This document shows positions 1 through 8,350 of a stretch of DNA of 14,033 nt, one piece after another; position 1 is the stretch's first letter; every line of letters begins with the position of its first letter. The stretch lies in assembly GCA_964623885.1 (NCBI GenBank), contig CAZUVM010000181.1, positions 1 to 14,033 of the forward strand, written 5' to 3'. Source of the stretch: CAZUVM01 sp964623885. GTDB taxonomy: Bacteria; Verrucomicrobiota; Verrucomicrobiia; Limisphaerales; UBA8199. Below the pieces are notes generated by a model that saw only the letters and a list, made by a program, of their open reading frames with translations, was not told where the DNA came from and ran no database searches. Position numbers and translations under genes: made by a program.

Positions 1-1
1 G

Positions 2-193
2 GGCAGATTCAATTGGCAGGAGGGCTATGGCGCATTCTCTTACGGGCACTCTCAACTGACCTCGATCATCCAGTACATCAAGAAGCAGGAAGAGCACCAT
101 GCCAAAAAGACATTCCGCGACGAGTATCTTCAGTTTCTAAAGCGCTATAATGTTTCACGCGATCCCAAATACTTGTTCGATTTTGATTCTTAA
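2..193 (+). CDS. REP-associated IS200-like tyrosine transposase (RAYT), C-terminal fragment
   Basis: The first 63 codons are open in frame 2 and end at TAA 191-193; the 5' part lies outside the window. The visible protein has the hallmark C-terminus of Y1/HUH transposases of the RAYT group: the block WQEGYGAFSYGHSQ, then QYIKKQEEHH, then a FRDEY..FL segment and a short aromatic end. The Tyr of the YIKKQ motif is, by family knowledge, the nucleophile that makes the covalent 5'-phosphotyrosine bond with single-stranded DNA. RAYTs are usually single-copy, chromosomally domesticated and linked to REP hairpins. Two REP-like hairpins in this window (near 3107 and 10072) fit that partnership, though nothing here proves they are its substrates. 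The HUH residues are outside the window, so activity cannot be judged. Confidence 0.85.
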   Translation, partial: GRFNWQEGYGAFSYGHSQLTSIIQYIKKQEEHHAKKTFRDEYLQFLKRYNVSRDPKYLFDFDS

Positions 194-263
194 ATGCCAG
201 GCCTCACGACCGACGTTCTTTATGGCGACTCTCGGTGATATTTGTCTAAGATAAAAGCGCATC

Positions 264-1229
264 ATGGACGAGCAACCCACCAGCTACCACGGCGAGTTTC
301 TGAAGAGCCCGCACCACGCGGCGCTGGGGATTCTCACGTTGGGCCTGGGCTTTATGAGCGGTGCGCTCCTGCCGCTCATCGCGGGAGCTACTGTATACGT
401 GTTGGGCTGGATCTATTTGCCGGATATGGCCTTTTTCCGACGCTGGGTGGATCGCCGTCACGAGGGCAGCCATCAGGCGGAGGAGGCCCGTAAGGTCGCG
501 GCCTTTGTCCAGCGCCGTGATGCGCTGCTCCGTTCGCTGACACCGGAACGCCGTGAACGATACGGTCGCCTGGCCCAGGTCTGCCGCGATATCGAGAACG
601 CGACCGCCGACAACCTGCTTGCTTCAGCCGATCCGCAAACTGATCCGCGGCTCAAAAAACTGGATGAACTGATGTGGACCTACCTGCGGCTGCTCGGCAT
701 CGAAGAATCCCTGCAGAATTTCCTCGAGACCGAGCAACGCGAGAATGTCCCCGCCCTGGTGAAAGACGCGGAAGCCGAAGCGACCCGCCTCAGCAGTGAC
801 GTGGAGGCCCTCAAGGCCAAGGGCGGCGATTCCACGCTCGAAACGAAACAACGCTACTTGGGTTCGCGGCTTGAGCGCCTCGAAGTATTGCGTAAGCGGC
901 AACAGCGCACCGACCAGGCTAAAGCCAACCTCGAACTAGTCATCTCCGAACAGGAACGCCTGGATCAGCAAATTAAGCTCATTCGCGCCGACGCCGTAGC
1001 GACCAAAAATGCCGAAACGCTTACCGCGCGCATCGATGCAACGGTCGAGCACCTGGATCAAACCAACAAGTGGTTGTCCGAACTCGATGAATTTAAAGAT
1101 CTGGTTGGGGACATGCCTTCGACCGAGTTGCGGGTTGGTTACCAGGCTACAGCAGTCCAGCCACAACCACCGATTATTCCTGGTGCCCAAATCAAACGTG
1201 CCCCGCCTCTCAAAACCCGCCAAATGTGA
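264..1229 (+). CDS. membrane-anchored coiled-coil protein of unknown function
   Basis: I do not recognise this 321-residue protein. After a short polar N-terminus there is a strongly hydrophobic stretch at residues 20-52, long enough for one long or two short membrane passes as a hairpin. Residues about 60-285 are rich in Glu, Lys, Arg, Gln and Leu with heptad-like spacing, as expected for a long cytoplasmic coiled coil. The last 25 or so residues are Pro/Gln-rich and probably disordered. The ATG at 264 is the only sensible start because it precedes the hydrophobic segment; no clear Shine-Dalgarno is seen. The TGA at 1227-1229 overlaps the GTG start of the AAA ATPase, which strongly suggests translational coupling and a shared complex. 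I infer that it anchors or is remodelled by that ATPase at the membrane. Existence of the gene is secure; the function is unknown. Confidence 0.85.
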   Translation: MDEQPTSYHGEFLKSPHHAALGILTLGLGFMSGALLPLIAGATVYVLGWIYLPDMAFFRRWVDRRHEGSHQAEEARKVAAFVQRRDALLRSLTPERRERYGRLAQVCRDIENATADNLLASADPQTDPRLKKLDELMWTYLRLLGIEESLQNFLETEQRENVPALVKDAEAEATRLSSDVEALKAKGGDSTLETKQRYLGSRLERLEVLRKRQQRTDQAKANLELVISEQERLDQQIKLIRADAVATKNAETLTARIDATVEHLDQTNKWLSELDEFKDLVGDMPSTELRVGYQATAVQPQPPIIPGAQIKRAPPLKTRQM

Positions 1230-3040
1230 AAACAGCCGCCCCAATAGCACCTCCACCCACTCCTCCCGCAGCCTCTGCCGCCAGCCGTCTTCCCCTGAGC
1301 GGCTGGGCTTTAGAAATGGCCCGGCGCTGGAACGGCGGCACCTACTCGCTCTTCGTGCTGCACGGAAATATCTTCGACCTCTTCCCTGTCCAGGACAACG
1401 GAGGCATAGCCTACAGTCCGCTTAAGACCTTTTTGGTGCGCCGGCTGTTTCCCGAACGGGCCTGTCTGCTGTTCTACGATATCAGCGACGGGCTGACCTT
1501 CGGCACCGGCGACATGCAGAAGCGGTTCTTCGAATGGCTTGAGGTTTACGACAGTGTCGAAGGCACCAATTTTCACCAGGCCGGACCGCCGCGCGATTTC
1601 ATCCACCTGGCTCCCCTGCTCCGCCGTTTCTTTCTCCGCATTGCCGAAGAGAAGGAGAAGTGGCAGGGAGTGACGCTGATCATCGATTTTCCGGAAAAAC
1701 TGATTCCTGCCGCCGAGGAAGCCAGCTCCAGTGTGGACGAGCGCATGAATCTGGTCACGTTCCTCAAGTGGGCAGCCGCGCCCGAAATGGCCAAGCTCGA
1801 TATCGGGGTGATCCTCGTCACTGAATCGGCCGGCGAGCTCAACGCGCGGCTGCTGCAGAATCCTTACGTGGCCCAGGTCCGCATTGACCTGCCGGATGCC
1901 GACGAGCGACTGCGGTTTCTTCAATCGGGCTGGGCCGAAGCCATGGCCGATGGGAAGCAGTTTTCAGAGTGGAGCGATTTCACCGCACAGGAACTCGCGG
2001 CTAGGACCTCAGGGCTAAATCTGTTGCGCATTCGCCACTTTCTGGCCGAAGCCATCAGAAACGGATCGCGAGTCACTCAGGACCTGGTGACAGCTAGTAA
2101 GAAGCGTTTGATCGAAGAGTATTGTCAGGGCCTCGTGCGTTTTAAGGATCCAAAGCCCGGCGTGAGCCTAGAGCGAGTGGCAACTCATGACGCAGCGAAG
2201 AAGCGGTTGCGTGAGCTGGCGTGGTTGATCAAAAATGGCAAGACCGATGTGCTGGAGCGCGGCATCCTCGTGCCCGGGCGGGTCGGCGTCGGCAAGTCGT
2301 TTCTGATCGATTGCTTTGCGAGCGAGTGCGGTTTGCCGGTGATGGAGATGGGCGAGTTCCGCTCCAAATGGGTGGGCGATACCGAACGACAGCAAGCCCG
2401 CATCCTGATGACTATCCGCGCGCTGGGACCGGTAATTGTCGTGGTGGACGAAGCCGACGCTGTTTTTGGCACGCGTGATGCCGATGGAGATAGCGGCGTC
2501 TCTGGCCGGGTGTTTGCGGCGTTTGCAGCGCATATCGGCGATTCGACCCTCCGTGGGCGCGAGCTTTGGGTGGCGATGACTTCCCGGCCAGACCTGCTTT
2601 CAATCGATATGAAACGCCAGGGCCGTTTTGGCTTGTGCATGCCTTTGTTCCCGGCACAGGGACCAACGGATGTGTTGGAACTCTTCACAACCGTCGCTCG
2701 AGTTAAGAACATCGCCCTTTCCGACGAGATTCTGGGTTACATCAAGGAAAACCTCGGGTCACGCCCGCTGACGGGCAGCGACGTCGAATCGATTCTAATC
2801 CGAGCCAAGGAACGTGCGGTGCTGGCAAAACATGACAATGACGTGCAACGCGCGGATCTCGAAGAAGCCGTCAGCTCTTTTATCGACCCGCTCGATCCCG
2901 ACCTCCTGGCCCTGCAGGAATTGGCCGCCGTTTTAGCATGCTCGGACCGTCGCTATCTGCCCGAGCGCTATCAGGCGACTGATCGCGCCCAGATGCTCGA
3001 GCAATTCGCCCATCTCAAGATGAGGGCTGGACGACATTGA
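1226..3040 (+). CDS. AAA-family ATPase with degenerate first and intact second ATPase domain
   Basis: This 604-residue protein starts at GTG 1226, inside the stop of the preceding gene. The C-terminal half is a classic AAA module: Walker A GRVGVGKS at residues 351-358 (Lys357), Walker B VIVVVDEADA with Asp408/Glu409, a sensor-1 region MTSRPD with Ser where Asn is common, and arginines 464 and 467 in KRQGRF as the likely Arg-finger region. A helical lid follows. Residues about 30-260 look like a second, degenerate ATPase fold: a Walker-B-like LIIDFPEK around Asp154 and a sensor-like ILVTES, but no Walker A. That layout recalls Ycf46-type AAA proteins, a resemblance I cannot confirm without a search. 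There is no signal peptide or membrane segment, so it is cytosolic. Its coupling to a membrane coiled-coil protein suggests it remodels a partner at the membrane. The substrate is unknown. Confidence 0.9.
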   Translation: MKTAAPIAPPPTPPAASAASRLPLSGWALEMARRWNGGTYSLFVLHGNIFDLFPVQDNGGIAYSPLKTFLVRRLFPERACLLFYDISDGLTFGTGDMQKRFFEWLEVYDSVEGTNFHQAGPPRDFIHLAPLLRRFFLRIAEEKEKWQGVTLIIDFPEKLIPAAEEASSSVDERMNLVTFLKWAAAPEMAKLDIGVILVTESAGELNARLLQNPYVAQVRIDLPDADERLRFLQSGWAEAMADGKQFSEWSDFTAQELAARTSGLNLLRIRHFLAEAIRNGSRVTQDLVTASKKRLIEEYCQGLVRFKDPKPGVSLERVATHDAAKKRLRELAWLIKNGKTDVLERGILVPGRVGVGKSFLIDCFASECGLPVMEMGEFRSKWVGDTERQQARILMTIRALGPVIVVVDEADAVFGTRDADGDSGVSGRVFAAFAAHIGDSTLRGRELWVAMTSRPDLLSIDMKRQGRFGLCMPLFPAQGPTDVLELFTTVARVKNIALSDEILGYIKENLGSRPLTGSDVESILIRAKERAVLAKHDNDVQRADLEEAVSSFIDPLDPDLLALQELAAVLACSDRRYLPERYQATDRAQMLEQFAHLKMRAGRH

Positions 3041-3103
3041 TCCGCGGCCGTTAAACATCAATCGCCAATGAACGTGAAGAAACGCCCATTGGAGACGGGA
3101 CCG

Positions 3104-3128
3104 GTAGGGACGCCGTCCCCGGCGTCCC
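3104..3128 (+). repeat. REP-like hairpin with GTAG head
   Basis: In the gap between the AAA ATPase and the SAM hydrolase, GTAG (3104-3107) leads directly into a perfect 8-bp inverted repeat, GGGACGCC (3107-3114) and GGCGTCCC (3121-3128), with a 6-nt loop. A GTAG or GGAG tetranucleotide at the foot of a GC-rich hairpin is the known signature of REP sequences mobilised by RAYT proteins, and a RAYT fragment lies at the start of this window. The hairpin lacks a T-run, so it is not a typical intrinsic terminator, although it could slow transcription or protect the 3' end of the upstream mRNA. Whether it is repeated in the genome cannot be seen here. Confidence 0.6.
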
Positions 3129-3221
3129 AAATCTCATTATCGAGTGTTGATTCGCTGCTAAAACCCTGCCGCAGCACATTTCACATTGAGGCAAATCCAA
3201 GCCAGATGGATTCCTTTTGAC

Positions 3222-4055
3222 GTGGCCAACCTGATCACCTTGACAACCGACTTTGGGACTAGCGACTGGTTTGTCGGTGTGATGAAAGGAGTCATTGGCG
3301 GCATTGCGCCGGACGCGCGTGTCATCGATCTGACACACGAGGTACCATCGGGCAACATCCGGACCGGGGCCTTTGCTTTGGCCGCGTCGTATCGTTTCTT
3401 CCCCAAACGAACAATCCACGTTGCGGTAGTGGACCCGGGCGTGGGCAGCAAACGCAAACCAATTTTTGTTCGAACAAAGAACTATGTTTTCATCGGGCCT
3501 GATAACGGGTTGCTATCATGGGCGCTGCGCGACGAGAAAATTCTCGCGATTCGCTCGCTGGAGAATCCTAAATATTCTCTCCAGCCGGTGAGCAGTACGT
3601 TTCACGGTCGCGACCTTTTCGCTCCCGTGGCCGCGCACATCATCCGGGGACTGGCGATCCAAAAGCTCGGTCCGGAGTTGAAGACTTTCATCACCCTGCC
3701 CTGGCCCGAGGTGCGGCACGCCAAGGACCATTTGTGTGGTGAGGTCCTTTATATTGATCGCTTCGGCAACTTGATCACAAATGTCTCTGCTGAAATGGTT
3801 GAACGACTCGGCACAAATCAAATTTCTGCCACGCATCACGTATCACGTGTCACGCGTCACGCATCAAACCTGAGTGTCTGGCATGGCCTCAAAAAGGTCT
3901 GCGCCATTCGCGATTTCTATCAGGCGGTGCCGCCCGGCCAGCCAGTGGCGGTTGTGGGCTCGACTGGGTTTGTTGAAATCGCGGTGAATGCCGGCAGCGC
4001 AGAAAAGGCCCTCAAGCTTCGTGTCGGGGACTCAGTCCTGATTCGGCGCACCTAA
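3222..4055 (+). CDS. S-adenosylmethionine hydrolase (SAM hydroxide adenosyltransferase, DUF62 family)
   Basis: The protein belongs to the fluorinase/chlorinase-related DUF62 family; its members lacking halogenase features hydrolyse SAM to adenosine and methionine. Family blocks appear in order: LITLTTDFGTSDWFVGVMKG at the N-terminus, AVVDPGVGSKRKP, IGPDNGLLS, STFHGRDLFAP and a C-terminal IDRFGNLITNV. The Asp-Arg-His triad known for the hydrolases is present as Asp71, Arg78 and His128, which argues for water rather than halide as nucleophile. I chose GTG 3222 (277 residues) because the family normally begins just before the ITLTTDFG strand; TTG 3186 would add 12 unrelated residues. Neither start has a good ribosome binding site. 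A segment after residue 200 (SATHHVSRVTRHAS) is encoded by a 7-bp tandem repeat and looks like an insertion. The gene converges on the rhomboid gene. Confidence 0.88.
   Translation: MANLITLTTDFGTSDWFVGVMKGVIGGIAPDARVIDLTHEVPSGNIRTGAFALAASYRFFPKRTIHVAVVDPGVGSKRKPIFVRTKNYVFIGPDNGLLSWALRDEKILAIRSLENPKYSLQPVSSTFHGRDLFAPVAAHIIRGLAIQKLGPELKTFITLPWPEVRHAKDHLCGEVLYIDRFGNLITNVSAEMVERLGTNQISATHHVSRVTRHASNLSVWHGLKKVCAIRDFYQAVPPGQPVAVVGSTGFVEIAVNAGSAEKALKLRVGDSVLIRRT
3832..3866 (+). repeat. 7-bp tandem repeat, five units, inside the SAM-hydrolase gene
   Basis: Five head-to-tail heptamers of the form CG[C/T][A/G]TCA, preceded by a phasing C, run without a gap: CGCATCA, CGTATCA, CGTGTCA, CGCGTCA and CGCATCA (written from position 3833, the register shifted by one base). 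The unit is not a multiple of three, so the encoded peptide HHVSRVTRHA passes through the frames and gain or loss of one unit would break the reading frame. The first and last units are identical and the others differ by transitions only, so the tract is old rather than freshly expanded. Confidence 0.8.
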
Positions 4056-4180
4056 GCCGTAGGTATTCAAACCAGAACAGAAGGAAACAGAAGGAAACAG
4101 AGGAAACAGAGAAGCATTTGGACCCGTGTTTATATCTCTGTTTTCTCTGTTATCTCCTGTTCAACCGAATTCTTACGGCT
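4055..4180. repeat. 126-bp imperfect inverted repeat between convergent genes
   Basis: The outer arms AGCCGTAGGTATTC (4055-4068) and GAATTCTTACGGCT (4167-4180) match at 12 of 14 positions when one is reversed. Inside, the left arm is a purine tract built from the 10-bp unit AAGGAAACAG (4081-4090, 4091-4100) plus a 9-bp variant to 4109. The right arm (about 4134-4163) is the complementary pyrimidine tract with about one unit fewer. A central spacer of about 20 bp remains, so the RNA of either strand could fold into a long stem. It lies exactly between the stop codons of the SAM hydrolase and the rhomboid gene, where a two-way terminator would sit. Its terminal repeats also suit a small MITE-like element; no flanking target duplication is obvious. 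Confidence 0.65.
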
Positions 4181-4191
4181 CAGCTCCGATT

Positions 4192-4881
4192 TCAGATTTC
4201 GATATAGCTGCGTTGCGCACGCCGGCGCGGTATCACCAAACAGACTGCGAATCCAAACAGGAACCCGCCCACGTGCGCCCACCAGGCCACACCGCCGCTG
4301 CGGGCGCCCAGGCTCAAGGCGCCGTTGAAAAACTGGAGCAGGAACCACCAGCCAAGAAACAGTATTGCCGGCAAGACAAAGGTCGGACCGAAGAAAAACG
4401 GAGGGATTAGAGTTTCCACTTTCGCGAAAGGATAGAAGCGAAAGTAGGCGCCCATAACCCCAGCGATGGCTCCGCTGGCGCCGATGGTCGGCACAACCGA
4501 GCCTGCGTTCGTGTAGATGTGCAGCATGGCGGCCGCCACGCCGCTGGCCAGGTACAGGAAAACATAGCCGGCATGACCAAGACGATCTTCAACGTTGTCG
4601 CCGAAGATCCAGAGCACCCACATGTTGCCAATCAAGTGAATCCAGCCCCCGTGAAGAAACATTGAGGTGAAAATCGCTGCGATTTGTGCGTGCAACGAAA
4701 ATAGATGCGCCACCTCCGGTTGGGTGTACCGAACGGGAATGACCGCGTAATTCAGCATCAGGTTCTCCAAGTGCGGCCCCATCGCCAGTTCACGCAGAAA
4801 CACGACCACATTCAGCGCAATAATAGTTATCGTGGCAGCCGGGAAGCGCGAAGAAGGGATATTGTCCCGTATAGGAATCAT
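4192..4881 (-). CDS. rhomboid-family intramembrane serine protease
   Basis: This 229-residue polytopic membrane protein cleaves transmembrane segments within the bilayer. The catalytic serine is Ser136 in GASGAIAG and the partner histidine is His203 in AHVGGF. The HGGWIHLIGNMW block (77-88) supplies the conserved oxyanion-region His and Asn (His82, Asn86). About six membrane segments can be seen: residues 15-32, 66-76, 84-95, 104-121, 134-150 and 168-185/200-217. A long loop between segments 1 and 2 is the usual L1 region. The length is normal for the bacterial six-helix form and no extra domain is present. It lies 41 bp downstream of the DnaJ-like gene on the same strand and is probably co-transcribed with it. 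The C-terminus is a short basic cytosolic tail. The substrate cannot be inferred. Confidence 0.93.
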   Translation of the reverse strand: MIPIRDNIPSSRFPAATITIIALNVVVFLRELAMGPHLENLMLNYAVIPVRYTQPEVAHLFSLHAQIAAIFTSMFLHGGWIHLIGNMWVLWIFGDNVEDRLGHAGYVFLYLASGVAAAMLHIYTNAGSVVPTIGASGAIAGVMGAYFRFYPFAKVETLIPPFFFGPTFVLPAILFLGWWFLLQFFNGALSLGARSGGVAWWAHVGGFLFGFAVCLVIPRRRAQRSYIEI

Positions 4882-4922
4882 GGCGAATGGTTAAGCCCGC
4901 GATACAGGAAGAGAATTGAGGT

Positions 4923-5972
4923 TTATTCCCGCGGATTAAAACCTGATTCCTTCGCCAGTTGCTCCCAGAGCTTGCGTTCGGATTCGTTTACTCGGGTTGG
5001 CACCTCAATGCGGGTAACCACAATCAGATCGCCACCGCCATCGCCGCGCTGAGGCAAACCACGACCGCGCAGGCGCAGTTTCTGTCCGTTGTGCGTTCCC
5101 GGCGGGATTTTGATATTCACTCGCCCATCGAGCGTCGGCACGGAGACGTTTCCGCCCAGTACGGCTTCCCACGGCGCCAACTCCGCTTCGTAGATCAGAT
5201 TGTGCCCCTCCACCTCAAAGTCGGGGTGTCGCGCGAAGCGAACCCGGAGGTACAAGTCACCGGCCGAACCGCCGCCAGACCCGGCTTCGCCGCGGCCGGC
5301 GATCCGCAAGCGTTGACCTTCCGTCACTCCGGCCGGAATTTTTACTTGATACGTATCCGTCTTGGCCACCTGACCGGTGCCGCCGCACACATTACACACA
5401 TGCCGCGCGCGTTGGCCGGTGCCACCGCAGTGCTCACAAGGAGCGCCGTGGCGAACCGAAACCGAACGCACCGAGCCGCGCATCGCCTCCTCCAGCGTGA
5501 CCATAATATCGCCCTCGATATCGCGTCCGCGCTCGGCCGCAGACTCCTCTTCGTCTATTCCGCCGAAACGACTGAAGCCGCCGCCACTCCGAACACCGCG
5601 GCCACCGAACAACTGCTCGAAAAAGTCGCTGAAGCCAGTCCCGCCGAAGTGAAATTCATATTCCTGGCCGCGCGGACCCCGCCCCGGGTAGCCACCGCTG
5701 CCAAAACTCTCCCATCCCGGGGGCGCGCGAAATTCCGATCCGGCGCTCCAATTCGAGCCAAGCTCATCGTACTTCTTTCGCTTCGCGGGATCCCCCAGCA
5801 CCTCGTACGCTTCGTTGACCTCTTTGAATTTTTCTTCGGCTTGTTTCTTGTTCTTGGCAACGTCGGGATGATATTCGCGCGCCAGCTTGCGAAACGCTTT
5901 TTTGATATCCGTTTCGCTTGCTGTGCGCGGCACCCCAAGAATCTGATAATAATCTTTATATTGGACAGGCAT
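4923..5972 (-). CDS. DnaJ-like Hsp40 co-chaperone with a single zinc site
   Basis: This 349-residue Hsp40 protein should stimulate the ATPase of DnaK and deliver unfolded substrates. Residues 6-72 are a J-domain with the HPD motif at 35-37. A Gly/Phe-rich linker runs from about 75 to 150. Then come two CxxCxGxG motifs only, Cys179/Cys182 and Cys193/Cys196. Two C-terminal beta-sandwich domains follow (YQVKIPAGVTEGQRLRIAGRGE, then INIKIPPGTHNGQKLRLRGRG-like blocks). Canonical DnaJ has four CxxCxGxG motifs forming two zinc centres; CbpA has none. This protein is intermediate, with one possible zinc centre. The ATG at 5972 starts the J-domain at its normal place. The rhomboid gene follows 41 bp downstream and FtsH lies upstream on the same strand, so the setting is proteostasis. 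A separate full-length DnaJ probably exists elsewhere in the genome (inference). Confidence 0.93.
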   Translation of the reverse strand: MPVQYKDYYQILGVPRTASETDIKKAFRKLAREYHPDVAKNKKQAEEKFKEVNEAYEVLGDPAKRKKYDELGSNWSAGSEFRAPPGWESFGSGGYPGRGPRGQEYEFHFGGTGFSDFFEQLFGGRGVRSGGGFSRFGGIDEEESAAERGRDIEGDIMVTLEEAMRGSVRSVSVRHGAPCEHCGGTGQRARHVCNVCGGTGQVAKTDTYQVKIPAGVTEGQRLRIAGRGEAGSGGGSAGDLYLRVRFARHPDFEVEGHNLIYEAELAPWEAVLGGNVSVPTLDGRVNIKIPPGTHNGQKLRLRGRGLPQRGDGGGDLIVVTRIEVPTRVNESERKLWEQLAKESGFNPRE

Positions 5973-5992
5973 AGCAGCCTCAGGTCACTCCA

Positions 5993-6020
5993 ATCATGCC
6001 TTGGGCAGGCATTTTGTCAA
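5993..6020 (-). promoter_or_regulatory. possible sigma-70-type promoter for the dnaJ-like/rhomboid pair
   Basis: On the minus strand a perfect -35 box TTGACA (6020-6015) is followed after 16 bp by CATGAT (5998-5993), which matches 4 of 6 bases of the -10 consensus. It lies about 20 bp before the DnaJ start codon, giving a short leader. A small hairpin, ATGCC/GGCAT (5996-6012), overlaps the spacer. No CIRCE or sigma-32-like element is visible. This rests on sequence match alone. Confidence 0.35.
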
Positions 6021-6194
6021 AGCGGGTCCGAACTGCGAAAGGTTGTTGCAAATGTGGAAATCAGCCGCCGTTGCAAGGTTTACTTTCAATAATCCTCGCT
6101 GAAGGACGCTGGAAATCGGTTGCGCGCGTCGTTTTCAGATTTCGGAATTCGGTCTTCTGTCCGCCCTCGGCCTGCGACCTTCGGATTTCCACCC

Positions 6195-8165
<1,971 letters not shown>

Positions 8166-8350
8166 GCAATTCCTTTGTTCATGCCCCAATTCCGGGCACA
8201 CTTGAACCTACGATGGTTTCAGCACTCCGCCAGTAGGTAAATAAGAGCAGCGCATGACCGCGCGGGTTCAGCTACCCGGCGGCAGCACAGCGAAATTGAA
8301 AACTGAGCTAATAACCGGGCGCCATCTCGGAAAGCAAATCCCCCACCCAT

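Noticed and set aside
4959..6092. Long plus-strand open frame of 377 codons
   Set aside because: It is antisense to the DnaJ-like gene, whose J-domain, HPD and zinc motifs are unmistakable; the plus-strand product is low-complexity with no recognisable motif.
6134..6157. TTTCAGATTTCG word shared by the FtsH-DnaJ spacer and the rhomboid 3' end (4190)
   Set aside because: It is twelve bases shared twice in 14 kb with no surrounding similarity, too weak to call a repeat family.
8166..8201. FtsH start 12 codons upstream
   Set aside because: The internal ATG at 8165 has a good AAAGGA ribosome binding site and gives a typical FtsH N-terminus.
8207..8237. CCTAC...GTAGG inverted pair upstream of FtsH as a further REP pair
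   Set aside because: Only the five outer bases pair and the inside does not fold, so it lacks the GC-rich stem of a REP.
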